From positions 1-16,696 of the forward strand of contig CAZFOO010000074.1 in NCBI GenBank assembly GCA_964520585.1: 16,696 nucleotides of DNA, given 5' to 3'. The position numbers and the translations under genes are program-made. The stretch comes from PXAP01 sp964520585. Its GTDB lineage: Bacteria > Bacteroidota > Bacteroidia > Bacteroidales > PUMT01. Below the pieces are notes generated by a model. The model saw nothing but the letters and a program-made list of their open reading frames with translations. It made no database searches and was not told the DNA's origin. Positions within the stretch are counted from its first letter, which is position 1. The number at the start of each line of letters is the position of its first letter. Of the stretch, positions 8,024 to 15,948 are shown in pieces.

Positions 8024-8458
8024 TTACCCGATCTTGATCTTTCTTGGCGGTTTTTCCTTAGCCTCTTCTTTCTTGGGGATGACAATGTTAAGCACCCCGT
8101 TTTTGTGATTTGCAGAGATTCTGTCTGTATCTACCGTATCGGGCAGACTGAAAGAGCGCTTGAAGGCACTGTAGGAAAACTCCCTCCGCATGATCTTCTC
8201 ATCTTTTGTTTCGTCCTTTTGCTCCTTCTCAGATTCGATGTAAAGCACACTGTCTTTGACATCGATCGAAAAATCATCCTTGTCCAGCCCGGGGGCTGCA
8301 ACTTCGATCCTGAATTCCTCTTTGCCTTCAATAATGTTAACCGAAGGAATTGAAATTCCGGTCTGGTATTCGTCAAAAAAATTAGAAAGCATGTCTTTGC
8401 CGAAAAAATCATCGACAACACTTGGTAATGAACCTCTTCTGTTAAATACTGGTAACAT
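8024..8458 (-). CDS. Small heat-shock protein, Hsp20/alpha-crystallin family
   Basis: ATP-independent cytosolic holdase chaperone that binds unfolding proteins under stress and passes them to DnaK/ClpB. The 144-residue product has a short N-terminal arm (LPSVVDDFFG, 11-20), an alpha-crystallin domain (about 36-130) containing EFRIEVAAPGLDKDDF (48-63), the FKRSFSLP strand (99-106) and the family-defining A-x4-GVL motif (A116 to NGVLNIVIP), and a C-terminal I-x-I anchor (IKI, 141-143) used for oligomerisation. The frame is open to an ATG at 8491, but ATG 8458 is chosen because an AGGAGG sequence lies 8 nt before it and family members usually begin close to LPS-LVDEFF. It is monocistronic: 426 nt of gene-free DNA upstream and an intrinsic terminator downstream. 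Confidence 0.93.
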   Translation of the reverse strand: MLPVFNRRGSLPSVVDDFFGKDMLSNFFDEYQTGISIPSVNIIEGKEEFRIEVAAPGLDKDDFSIDVKDSVLYIESEKEQKDETKDEKIMRREFSYSAFKRSFSLPDTVDTDRISANHKNGVLNIVIPKKEEAKEKPPRKIKIG

Positions 8459-8466
8459 AGCCTGGT

Positions 8467-8472
8467 CCTCCT
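8467..8472 (-). promoter_or_regulatory. Strong Shine-Dalgarno sequence of hsp20
   Basis: AGGAGG on the - strand with an 8-nt spacer to ATG 8458. It decides the start against the upstream ATG 8491. It is unusual here because the other genes in the window mostly have no recognisable Shine-Dalgarno sequence, as is typical of Bacteroidota. Confidence 0.7.
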
Positions 8473-8531
8473 CTATTTTAAAGTTAAACATATTTATTAT
8501 TTTGATTTATATTAAGTTTCAAACAGGATTA

Positions 8532-8548
8532 TTCAACTTATATGCCAA
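8532..8548 (-). promoter_or_regulatory. Possible sigma-54-like promoter upstream of hsp20
   Basis: On the - strand the sequence reads TTGGCAT-ATAAG-TTGAA. This fits the -24/-12 layout (TGGCAY, 5 nt, TTGCW) in spacing and in the GG of -24, but has A instead of the near-invariant C in the -12 GC. It lies 73 nt upstream of the hsp20 start. It could equally be chance in AT-rich DNA; no good TAnnTTTG promoter with a spaced -33 box was found for this gene. Confidence 0.25.
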
Positions 8549-8694
8549 ATCAAAAAATAATACATTCTATGACATTATGGCGCTCTGGAGAGATCGTGGA
8601 CTGCCATAAATGCAGCCATAATTAAATTTCAGGGAAGCCATTAGACCTAAATTATGACACGGTATTTTTAAGAAATTAATGTTTTTAAGTAACG

Positions 8695-8762
8695 ACAGGA
8701 TATCATTAGTGTCCGATTAATGAACGTGATTTAATATTTACCGGACACTAATGACAGGATAT
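8695..8762. mobile_element. 50-bp miniature inverted-repeat element with flanking direct repeats
   Basis: CATTAGTGTCCG (8704-8715) and its exact complement CGGACACTAATG (8742-8753) form perfect 12-bp terminal inverted repeats around a 26-bp AT-rich centre. Immediately outside lie two copies of ACAGGATAT (8695-8703 and 8754-8762), a perfect 9-bp direct repeat that looks like a target-site duplication. Beyond the 12 bp, the inward sequences of the two ends agree only partly. No coding capacity. The architecture suggests a MITE or a transposon internally deleted until little more than its two ends remain. A hairpin-forming regulatory element is the alternative, but it would not explain the flanking direct repeat. 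The parent transposon family cannot be fixed from this window. Confidence 0.55.
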
Positions 8763-8884
8763 ATAGGGTGACGACAGTATTGTCTGGCCATTCTTTGGGT
8801 ATTCCTGGAGTGATAACAACAATCATCAGGTAATTGCCGGCATATTCAATTTACATGAAGTCTTTACAGAGAGATGTGAGGATA

Positions 8885-9397
8885 TTAAGAATCCGGGAAT
8901 AATTTAATCCGGTTGACCAGCTCATCCATATCGAAATCATCGGCATGATAGATTATATTGGACTGGCGATACCAGCCCTCCCTGCCGGCGAGCAACATTC
9001 TTATATGGTTTTTCAGCTTTTCTCCCTGCATTCCGGCAACAAGGGGCCGATCAGAATGTTGTCCCGAAAGCCTCCGGGCAAGCAAGCCGGGTGAGACCTT
9101 TAAATAAACGGTTAAACCGGCAGATTTCATCTTCTGCATATTATTAAAAAAACATGGCGTTCCTCCCCCGCATGCAACAACCAGACGGTTACGATCCAGC
9201 AGGGTTTCCAGAACGCGCGATTCCGCTTCTCTAAAATAATCTTCTCCCTTCAAAGCAAATATGCCGGTTATTGGGGTTTCTTCTTTATTTTCTACCAACT
9301 CATCCAGATCCGCAAAATCGTAGTGCAACCTTTCTGCAAGCAATCTCCCGGCTGTGGTTTTGCCGCTTCCCATAAATCCGATCAGGAAAATAATCAC
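8885..9397 (-). CDS. aroK: Shikimate kinase
   Basis: Phosphorylates shikimate at the 3-hydroxyl with ATP in the pathway to chorismate and aromatic amino acids. The 170-residue NMP-kinase-fold protein has the P-loop GFMGSGKT (7-14), Mg2+/shikimate residues D30-L-D32, shikimate-binding R56 (YFRE), the GGG motif (77-79), lid arginine R117 (DRP) and R139 (LLAGREGWY), so all key residues are present. Start choice: the frame is open to a TTG at 9445, but GTG 9397 yields MIIFLIGFMGSGKT, the usual distance to the P-loop and the usual length; this start is an inference because no Shine-Dalgarno sequence is visible. It follows parC by 66 nt on the same strand and is probably the last gene of parE-parC-aroK. 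Confidence 0.93.
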   Translation of the reverse strand: MIIFLIGFMGSGKTTAGRLLAERLHYDFADLDELVENKEETPITGIFALKGEDYFREAESRVLETLLDRNRLVVACGGGTPCFFNNMQKMKSAGLTVYLKVSPGLLARRLSGQHSDRPLVAGMQGEKLKNHIRMLLAGREGWYRQSNIIYHADDFDMDELVNRIKLFPDS

Positions 9398-9463
9398 AGT
9401 ACTGTACTTTAAAATTACGTTTCCCCTGTTGTGCGGGTTTACCAAAAAACACGCAGACTCATA

Positions 9464-12076
9464 TTACAGTTCAAGTTTCATTTGTTTATCGCCGGTTTCA
9501 TCCAGCTCAAAAGAATCGTCATTAATGCTCTGCCCGGCCTCATTTTCAGGACGGATCAGCGGCTCCAGCTCCGAAACGATTGAAACTTCATACCTGGTTA
9601 ACCTTTTGCCCCTCGCTTTATAACTTTTAACCCCGATAAAATCGGCAACCTCAATTATCTCACTGCTCCTGTCCTGATTCTTGCCGCCGAAATTTACCTC
9701 AAGCCTTGGATAATCGACCTCTGTCAGACGCACAAGCTTTGAATCACTGTGATCTCCAATAAAACTGGTCAGGTTTTCAGTATCATCAAATGTAAACCTC
9801 TTCAGGTAATGATACTTTTTCTCCCCATCATAGTAAACAGCAGAAAAGATCTTGTCATATCTGTATTTCTCAAGCAACAGGATGTCATCTTCAAAACGGC
9901 TTGAGACATCAAAGTTAGAAAGTCTGAATTTGCCTGATGATGTAACAACCAAAATATGATCGCCGGTATTGAACTCCCCGAGATACCTTCCTCTTCCGTC
10001 TGTATTCAGCCGGTTGATATCTTCGTCAAACCATATTCTAGCTCCACCCAGAGTGGACTCACCTTTCTCTTTAAGCACTATCTTGTGGACAGAGTGCCGG
10101 GTAAGAATATTTCCAATGGAATTTTTTCCTTTTATTGCCAGAGAACCGAAATCAAGCTCAAAAATAAGGTTCTTCAGCCTGGGCTTTGGCTTGAGGTAGA
10201 CCTTTACCACTTCTGCTTCTCCATTTGGATTTGCACTGAAATAAAGGATTTTTGAATTATTGCTCCCTTTGGTAATATTATATTCCCTGTCTCGTGTCAC
10301 CCCGTTTACCGGTGCCCGCTTCATCATTACGGCACCGTTGAGACCGTCCCGGTATATAATGTTATATATGGTCCGCCTGTCATTCTTCTTAAATACGGCT
10401 ATATGTATGATATTCTTCCCCACGAAAATCTTCTCGGCAACCCTGGTGACTAAATAAGTGCCGTCCTGCCTGAAAACAATTATATCATCAATGTCGGAAC
10501 AATCACACACATATTCATTCTTTTTCAGACCGGTACCTGCAAAACCTTCTGCACGGTCAACATAGAGTTTTTCATTTGCAACCGCAACCTTGGTGGCCTC
10601 AATGTTATCGAAGCTGCGGATTTCGGTCTTCCTTTCCCTGCCCTTGCCGTATTTCTTCTTTATCTGTCTGAAATAATTTATGGTAAAAGGGACCAGGTTG
10701 TCCAGATTGCCTTTTACCTCTTCCATCTCCTCTTCAACTGCCTTTATATGCTCATCGGCCCTGAAGGCATCGTATTTTGAAATACGCTTTATCTTTATTT
10801 CGGTGAGCCGGATAATGTCATCTCTAGAAACCGCCCTTGCAAGAAGCTTTTTATATGGATCCAGCTCCCTGTCGATTGTCTCCAGAACCGATTCCCATGT
10901 CTCGCACTCCTCGATACTATGGTATATGCGGTTCTCAATAAAAATTTTCTCAAGGGAAGAGAGATGCCAGTCCTCGCTCAACTCCGACAACCGTATTTCA
11001 AGTTCTCTTTTCAACAGGGCCATGGTATGATCGCTGCTTATCTTCAGCATCTCCGTAACACCAAGGAACCTGGGTTTGTCATCTTCTATCACACACGCAT
11101 TGGGAGATATGGATACTTCACAGTCAGTAAATGCGTAAAGCGCATCAATAGTCCTGTCGGGGGATATTCCCGGACTAAGATGGACCAGTATCTCTACCTT
11201 GTCGGAGGTGTTATCGTCAATTTTTTTAATTTTGATCTTACCCTTTTCATTGGCTTTTAGTATCGATTCAATAACCGAACCAGTAGTCTTGCCATAGGGT
11301 ATGTCATTAATGACAAGGGTCTTTTTATCAAGCTTGGTTATTCTTGCTCGAACCCTGATAACGCCACCTCTGAGTCCATCGTTATATCTTGAAAAATCGG
11401 CCATCCCGCCGCCCTGAAAATCTGGGAACAATTCAAAATCCTTTCCCTGGAGATAGGCGATGGATGCATCCAGCAGCTCATTGAAATTATGAGGCAAAAC
11501 TTTAGAAGCAAGTCCCACCGCAATACCCTCAACTCCCTGCGCAAGAAGAAGAGGAAACTTTACAGGCAGGGTAAGCGGTTCCTTGTTGCGGCCATCATAT
11601 GACAAAATCCATTTTGTGGTCTTGGGGTTAAAAACGACATCCAGTGCAAATGGTGACAGCCTGGCCTCTATGTAACGTGATGCAGCAGCTCCGTCCCCGG
11701 TAAGCAGGTTTCCCCAGTTTCCCTGGGCATCAATAAGGAGATCCTTTTGTCCAAGCTGTACCAGGGCATCTCCTATTGAAGCATCGCCATGGGGATGGTA
11801 CTGCATTGTATAACCAATAATATTAGCCACCTTGTTATACCGGCCGTCATCCAGCCTTTTCATGGCATGGAGGATACGCCGGTGCACCGGCTTTAGTCCG
11901 TCATGCAGATGCGGAACAGCTCTTTCCAGTATCACATATGAGGCATAATCCAGAAACCAGTCCTTATACATGCCCGAAAGCTTGACAATCTTAGGGAAAT
12001 CATTATCCCTGTTCTTGCTCGCGCCGTTTTCCGGCATTTCACCATCCTGTCCGTTTATTTTATCCTGATCTTCCAT
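9464..12076 (-). CDS. parC: DNA topoisomerase IV subunit A
   Basis: Breakage-reunion subunit of topoisomerase IV, which with ParE decatenates daughter chromosomes. The 870-residue protein has the winged-helix CAP region with DGLKPVHRR (59-67), the quinolone-region motif YHPHGDASIGD (93-103), catalytic Tyr135 with Arg134 (AASRYIEARL), then the tower and coiled-coil gate and a C-terminal beta-propeller-like region. No GyrA-box (QRRGGKG) is present in the C-terminal part, which with the adjacent parE argues for ParC rather than GyrA. The residue equivalent to GyrA Ser83 is Ala99; the Asp87 equivalent is D103. A charged extension (about 1-27) precedes the core. parE ends 38 nt upstream on the same strand, so the two subunits are likely co-expressed. 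Confidence 0.95.
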   Translation of the reverse strand: MEDQDKINGQDGEMPENGASKNRDNDFPKIVKLSGMYKDWFLDYASYVILERAVPHLHDGLKPVHRRILHAMKRLDDGRYNKVANIIGYTMQYHPHGDASIGDALVQLGQKDLLIDAQGNWGNLLTGDGAAASRYIEARLSPFALDVVFNPKTTKWILSYDGRNKEPLTLPVKFPLLLAQGVEGIAVGLASKVLPHNFNELLDASIAYLQGKDFELFPDFQGGGMADFSRYNDGLRGGVIRVRARITKLDKKTLVINDIPYGKTTGSVIESILKANEKGKIKIKKIDDNTSDKVEILVHLSPGISPDRTIDALYAFTDCEVSISPNACVIEDDKPRFLGVTEMLKISSDHTMALLKRELEIRLSELSEDWHLSSLEKIFIENRIYHSIEECETWESVLETIDRELDPYKKLLARAVSRDDIIRLTEIKIKRISKYDAFRADEHIKAVEEEMEEVKGNLDNLVPFTINYFRQIKKKYGKGRERKTEIRSFDNIEATKVAVANEKLYVDRAEGFAGTGLKKNEYVCDCSDIDDIIVFRQDGTYLVTRVAEKIFVGKNIIHIAVFKKNDRRTIYNIIYRDGLNGAVMMKRAPVNGVTRDREYNITKGSNNSKILYFSANPNGEAEVVKVYLKPKPRLKNLIFELDFGSLAIKGKNSIGNILTRHSVHKIVLKEKGESTLGGARIWFDEDINRLNTDGRGRYLGEFNTGDHILVVTSSGKFRLSNFDVSSRFEDDILLLEKYRYDKIFSAVYYDGEKKYHYLKRFTFDDTENLTSFIGDHSDSKLVRLTEVDYPRLEVNFGGKNQDRSSEIIEVADFIGVKSYKARGKRLTRYEVSIVSELEPLIRPENEAGQSINDDSFELDETGDKQMKLEL

Positions 12077-12114
12077 TTAAATCCAACTTCACAAATATTT
12101 ATGTTATGTACCAG

Positions 12115-13962
12115 TTATACCGAGTCAACAGAAACCACATCTTCATCAACACGGAGGTTCTCAATAATAAAATCCTGTCTTTCAGGACTGTTTTTGCCCA
12201 TATAAAAAGCGAGCATCTCGGCAACCATATCTTCTTTTTTAAGCTGAACCGGTTCAAGCCTGATATCCTTGCCGATAAAATGCCTGAACTCGTCGGGAGA
12301 TATCTCTCCAAGTCCCTTGAACCTGGTTATCTCCGGCTTGCCATTGAGCTTTTTAACAGCTTTCTCCTTTTCAGACTCCGAATAACAATAAAAAGTCCGC
12401 TTTTTATTTCGAACCCTGAAAAGAGGGGTCTGCAGAATATACAGATGCCCGTTTTTGATAAGATCGGGAAAAAACTGAAGAAAAAAAGTTATCAGCAACA
12501 ATCTTATATGCATCCCGTCAACATCTGCATCAGTGGCAATAACAACATTATTATATCTTAATTCTTCTATGCCGTCTTCTATGTTGAGCGCTGATTGCAA
12601 CAGGTTGAACTCTTCATTCTCATATACTATCTTTTTGGTAAGCCCGTATGTATTTAAAGGCTTCCCCTTAAGACTGAATACTGCCTGGGTATTTACATCG
12701 CGGGACTTGGTAATTGAACCGCTTGCCGAATCACCTTCGGTTATAAATATGGTAGTATCCAGTCTGCGTTCATCATTGGTATTCCAGTGAGCACGGCAAT
12801 CCCTCAATTTTTTATTATGCAGATTAGCCTTTTTGGCACGTTCACGTGCGATTTTCTTAATGCCTGAAATTGCTTTCCTCTCCTTTTCCGACTCGATAAT
12901 CTTATTTAGAATAATATCGGCGGTTTCAGGGTGTTGATGCAAATAATTATCCAGATGGGTGCGCATGAACTCCATTATGAAATTCCTTACCGTAGGGCCA
13001 TCCGGACCAATATCCTTTGATCCCAGCTTGGTCTTGGTCTGCGATTCAAAAACAGGCTCTTCCACCTTGATGCTCACTGCAGCAATAACCGAAGTCCTTA
13101 TATCAGATGAATCAAAATCCTTTTTGTAGAAATCCTTTATCACCTTCACCAACGCTTCTTTGAAGGCTATAAGGTGAGTTCCACCCTGACTGGTATTCTG
13201 GCCGTTGACAAAACTATAATACTCTTCGCCATATTGATTTCCATGGGTAATGGCAACTTCAATATCGGAACCCCTGAGGTGTATAATGGGATACAATCCG
13301 GGAGAACTCATATTCTCCTCCAGCAGATCAAGCAATCCGTTTTTGGAGTGAAACCTTTGTCCGTTATATACAATGGTCAATCCTGTATTTAGATATACAT
13401 AATTACGGAACATGCGTTCCAGGTACTCAGGGATGAACCTGAACTTGCCAAATATGTCATTATCAGGAGTAAACACTATCCGGGTACCGTTTTTTTCAAC
13501 AGAAGCAGAAAGGTCCTGCTCATTTATAATTACACCCCGGGCAAATTCGACAAGTTTACCCTCTTTTTCACGAAAGGATTCTATAATAAAATTCGATGAA
13601 AGTGCATTCACCGCTTTTATTCCCACTCCGTTCAAACCAACTGATTTTTTGAATACCCGTGAGTCATATTTGGCACCTGTATTCATTTTGGAGGCCACAT
13701 CAACCAGTTTGCCAAGGGGCACTCCCCTACCATAATCTCTTATAGTGACAACCTTCTCATTTATTTCAACTTCAATAGTCTTCCCGAAACCCATCATGAA
13801 TTCATCCACCGAGTTATCAAGCACCTCTTTAATAAGCAGGTAAATGCCGTCATCCAGTGAGGAGCCGTCACCCAGCTTACCTATATACATGCCGGGCCTC
13901 TTCCTTATATGTTCTTTCCAGTCGAGCGTGCGTATGGTATCTTCTGAATATATTGCAGTCAT
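12115..13962 (-). CDS. parE: DNA topoisomerase IV subunit B
   Basis: ATPase subunit of topoisomerase IV. The 615-residue protein shows the GHKL ATPase with RKRPGMYIG (20-28), catalytic E46 and Mg2+-binding N50 (KEVLDNSVDE), D76 (DYGRGVP), and the ATP-lid motif GLNGVGIKAVNA (109-120). The transducer domain carries the QTKTKLG switch lysine (308-314), and the TOPRIM domain has EGDSA (409-413) and DADVDG (478-483). The C-terminal ITRFKGLGE (545-553) is conserved in GyrB/ParE. Its length and lack of a GyrB-type insertion fit ParE. ATG 13962 starts a normal N terminus. A TAnnTTTG-type promoter candidate lies just upstream, and parC follows after 38 nt. Confidence 0.95.
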   Translation of the reverse strand: MTAIYSEDTIRTLDWKEHIRKRPGMYIGKLGDGSSLDDGIYLLIKEVLDNSVDEFMMGFGKTIEVEINEKVVTIRDYGRGVPLGKLVDVASKMNTGAKYDSRVFKKSVGLNGVGIKAVNALSSNFIIESFREKEGKLVEFARGVIINEQDLSASVEKNGTRIVFTPDNDIFGKFRFIPEYLERMFRNYVYLNTGLTIVYNGQRFHSKNGLLDLLEENMSSPGLYPIIHLRGSDIEVAITHGNQYGEEYYSFVNGQNTSQGGTHLIAFKEALVKVIKDFYKKDFDSSDIRTSVIAAVSIKVEEPVFESQTKTKLGSKDIGPDGPTVRNFIMEFMRTHLDNYLHQHPETADIILNKIIESEKERKAISGIKKIARERAKKANLHNKKLRDCRAHWNTNDERRLDTTIFITEGDSASGSITKSRDVNTQAVFSLKGKPLNTYGLTKKIVYENEEFNLLQSALNIEDGIEELRYNNVVIATDADVDGMHIRLLLITFFLQFFPDLIKNGHLYILQTPLFRVRNKKRTFYCYSESEKEKAVKKLNGKPEITRFKGLGEISPDEFRHFIGKDIRLEPVQLKKEDMVAEMLAFYMGKNSPERQDFIIENLRVDEDVVSVDSV

Positions 13963-13979
13963 CTTTCCTTAAATTTCTG

Positions 13980-14012
13980 CAAATATAAATAAAAGAAGGG
14001 TGGGGTGTGAAA
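13980..14012 (-). promoter_or_regulatory. Candidate Bacteroidota-type promoter for parE-parC-aroK
   Basis: On the - strand, TATATTTG (complement of 13980-13987) exactly matches the -7 consensus TAnnTTTG. TTTC (complement of 14009-14012), 21 nt farther upstream, matches three of four bases of the -33 TTTG. Transcription would begin near 13973, about 11 nt before parE. Sequence match only, no experimental support. Confidence 0.42.
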
Positions 14013-14067
14013 TTGTTTATCAACAAGGAATCAACAGCCGGGGGCAAGCAGACAGGAATAACTAATT

Positions 14068-15888
14068 TTAAGTTGCATCATGCTGCTCAATGCCAAGCAG
14101 TCCCATCTGTTTCATCAGGATCATTGCATTCATCTTCCTGGTCACGCCATCCCTGAGTCTGTAATCAAAGTATATTTTATCACCATCTATTTTCACTTCA
14201 AAACATTTGTTTTGAATCCTGTCAGGGTATTTATCCTCCAGGGTGGTAAGGGAAAGGTCATGAGTAGCGACAATTCCCGTAGCCTCCATTTTAATCATCT
14301 GCTCAAGTAGTGCTGCCGAGCCCTTTTGTTTGTCGCTTGAGTTTGTCCCTTTCAGGATCTCGTCAAGGATAACAAATACAAGTTTCCCTTCTGCGATCCT
14401 CTCCATAAGATGTTTAAGTCTCTTGAGTTCGGCATAAAAATAAGATTCGTGCCTGCTTAACGAGTCATTGGTTCTCATGCTGGAATACACTTCCATAACA
14501 CGAAAATGAAAAACCGAAGCACAGACCGGAGCCCCAGCCATCGAAAGTATCAGGGCTGTACCGGCAGTGCGTAAAAAAGTACTCTTGCCTGCCATATTGG
14601 CCCCGGTAACAATAACAAACTTTCCACTCTGGTCAATGGAGAAATCATTACATACTCTTTCTTCCTGCGATATAAGCGGATGGCCCAGTGAACGGGCATA
14701 TAGTACGGGTCCCTCTTCGGAAGGCCTGGGGAAAACAAATCCGGGATTATTGAAGGTATAAACCGACATGCTGATAAATGCATCCATCCTTCCTATGCTG
14801 TCCAACCAGACCGGTAACTGTTTCCTGTGCTTCCTTTTCCATTTCTCAATCATAAGCACACAGTTGATATCCCATAAAAACAAGCCGTTCAGCAACAACC
14901 CGGCAATTATATTAAGCCTGTTGTCAAATGCTTCAGCTATTTTTGCAAGACTTTTGATATGAGCTGACGGGGGGAGTCCGCCGGTTTTCAGATGCCGTTG
15001 AAGGGACTTAAGCAAAGGGGCGTCAAAATCGGCAGTCTGTATTATCTGGAGTAATTTCCCATATTTTTTCAACGTTTCAAGCCTGTTGGTCAGTAATGCA
15101 TGCATCTCATTCACACGCTTTAAAAGTGCTCCGGAAATTCCAAGTTGTAAAAGAAACATAACGATAAAAACATAAAAGGGCAGTAATCCGGCAATAACCA
15201 CTACAAGAGTAACAAGAGTTAAAACAGGCAAAAACCTGGACAAAATCACTAATAAAAAATTCCGGGTGAACCGTGAGGAAGAGTTTACAAATTCAAGCAA
15301 ATATGCTTTATCTGTCTTCACTTCCTTATGCATATTCCCGGTAGCAATGAAATGCTGGCAGAAACCGGGGTTGGAGGACAGTTCCCTGAAAGCTTTCTGC
15401 TTCTTACAAATATGATGAACTTTGGTGTCTGTAGAAAGCAGCAGGCCTGCAAGTTTTTCTTTTCCATAAAGAGTACAGCACCGGTTGATATACTGAAACA
15501 GGGAATCTTTTCCGAACAGATCAAGATCAAATGAATAGCGGTGATCAGGGTCAGTGAAATCACTGCCATCATCAAAAGAACCGAAGTTTCCCCGGCTGGC
15601 TTCTATTTCATGGAGATTGACATCCAGAAGGCAGGAAACATATTTGATATAACTGTCAAGCGAACTGAACTTTTTCACAAGGTACAAAAAGAGGGTAAGC
15701 AGAAAGATAAATATAACAGCAGCAATTAGCGGACTCTCCTTGATAATCGCCAGAGGAAGAAATACCATCAGGCCAAATATCAACAACCGGGCAAAGACAA
15801 ACATTTTTTGCTTATGCTTTAGCCTGCTTAACAACTCTGAATATTCAGTATATTTATTTTTGTAGAATGAAAGTACAGTACCGGGCAT
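14068..15888 (-). CDS. Membrane-associated MutS-family ATPase
   Basis: A 606-residue protein whose C-terminal third is a clear MutS ATPase domain: Walker A TGANMAGKST (428-437), the S-rich MutS signature SLSRHESYFYAELKRLK (476-492), Walker B FVILDE (505-510) followed by LKGTNS, and the H-loop ATHDLS (541-546). The middle (about 260-380) resembles the helical core/lever region. The mismatch-recognition domain I and a C-terminal Smr nuclease domain are not visible. Instead there are four hydrophobic segments: about 29-49, 54-71, 211-233 and 235-256, predicting two membrane hairpins. The cysteine content and lengths give no frameshift signal. It is likely not the main mismatch-repair MutS; its role is unknown. 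It follows plsC by 60 nt on the same strand and precedes the parE promoter candidate. Confidence 0.85.
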   Translation of the reverse strand: MPGTVLSFYKNKYTEYSELLSRLKHKQKMFVFARLLIFGLMVFLPLAIIKESPLIAAVIFIFLLTLFLYLVKKFSSLDSYIKYVSCLLDVNLHEIEASRGNFGSFDDGSDFTDPDHRYSFDLDLFGKDSLFQYINRCCTLYGKEKLAGLLLSTDTKVHHICKKQKAFRELSSNPGFCQHFIATGNMHKEVKTDKAYLLEFVNSSSRFTRNFLLVILSRFLPVLTLVTLVVVIAGLLPFYVFIVMFLLQLGISGALLKRVNEMHALLTNRLETLKKYGKLLQIIQTADFDAPLLKSLQRHLKTGGLPPSAHIKSLAKIAEAFDNRLNIIAGLLLNGLFLWDINCVLMIEKWKRKHRKQLPVWLDSIGRMDAFISMSVYTFNNPGFVFPRPSEEGPVLYARSLGHPLISQEERVCNDFSIDQSGKFVIVTGANMAGKSTFLRTAGTALILSMAGAPVCASVFHFRVMEVYSSMRTNDSLSRHESYFYAELKRLKHLMERIAEGKLVFVILDEILKGTNSSDKQKGSAALLEQMIKMEATGIVATHDLSLTTLEDKYPDRIQNKCFEVKIDGDKIYFDYRLRDGVTRKMNAMILMKQMGLLGIEQHDAT

Positions 15889-15948
15889 ATCAACTATTCA
15901 TGTATTTATCTGACAATCAAAAAACGAATTTAAATAATAAATTCCGGA

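Larger units (their letters stand above)
8459..8884. other. Gene-free region between hsp20 and aroK (426 nt)
   Basis: The only gap above 300 nt in the window, AT-rich, and upstream of hsp20 and downstream of aroK. It contains the hsp20 ribosome binding site, a weak sigma-54-like site, and the miniature inverted-repeat element at 8704-8753. The rest shows no convincing reading frame, RNA gene or aroK terminator. A 7-bp inverted pair TTATGGC/GCCATAA (8575-8581 and 8603-8609) is present but weak. Confidence 0.6.

Noticed and set aside
7919..8353. + strand frame of 144 codons
   Set aside because: It runs antisense through the hsp20 terminator and the alpha-crystallin domain.
8459..8491. Longer N terminus of hsp20 from ATG 8491
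   Set aside because: The AGGAGG at 8467-8472 and the family-typical start support ATG 8458.
8575..8622. TTATGGC/GCCATAA inverted pair and a second GCCATAAT copy
   Set aside because: Short, spaced 21-33 nt and without flanking structure; expected by chance in AT-rich intergenic DNA.
9398..9445. TTG start of aroK at 9445
   Set aside because: The extra 16 residues precede the usual shikimate kinase start; GTG 9397 gives standard length, though this is not certain.
12106..12561. + strand frame of 151 codons
   Set aside because: It is antisense to the conserved C-terminal half of parE and has no recognisable domain.
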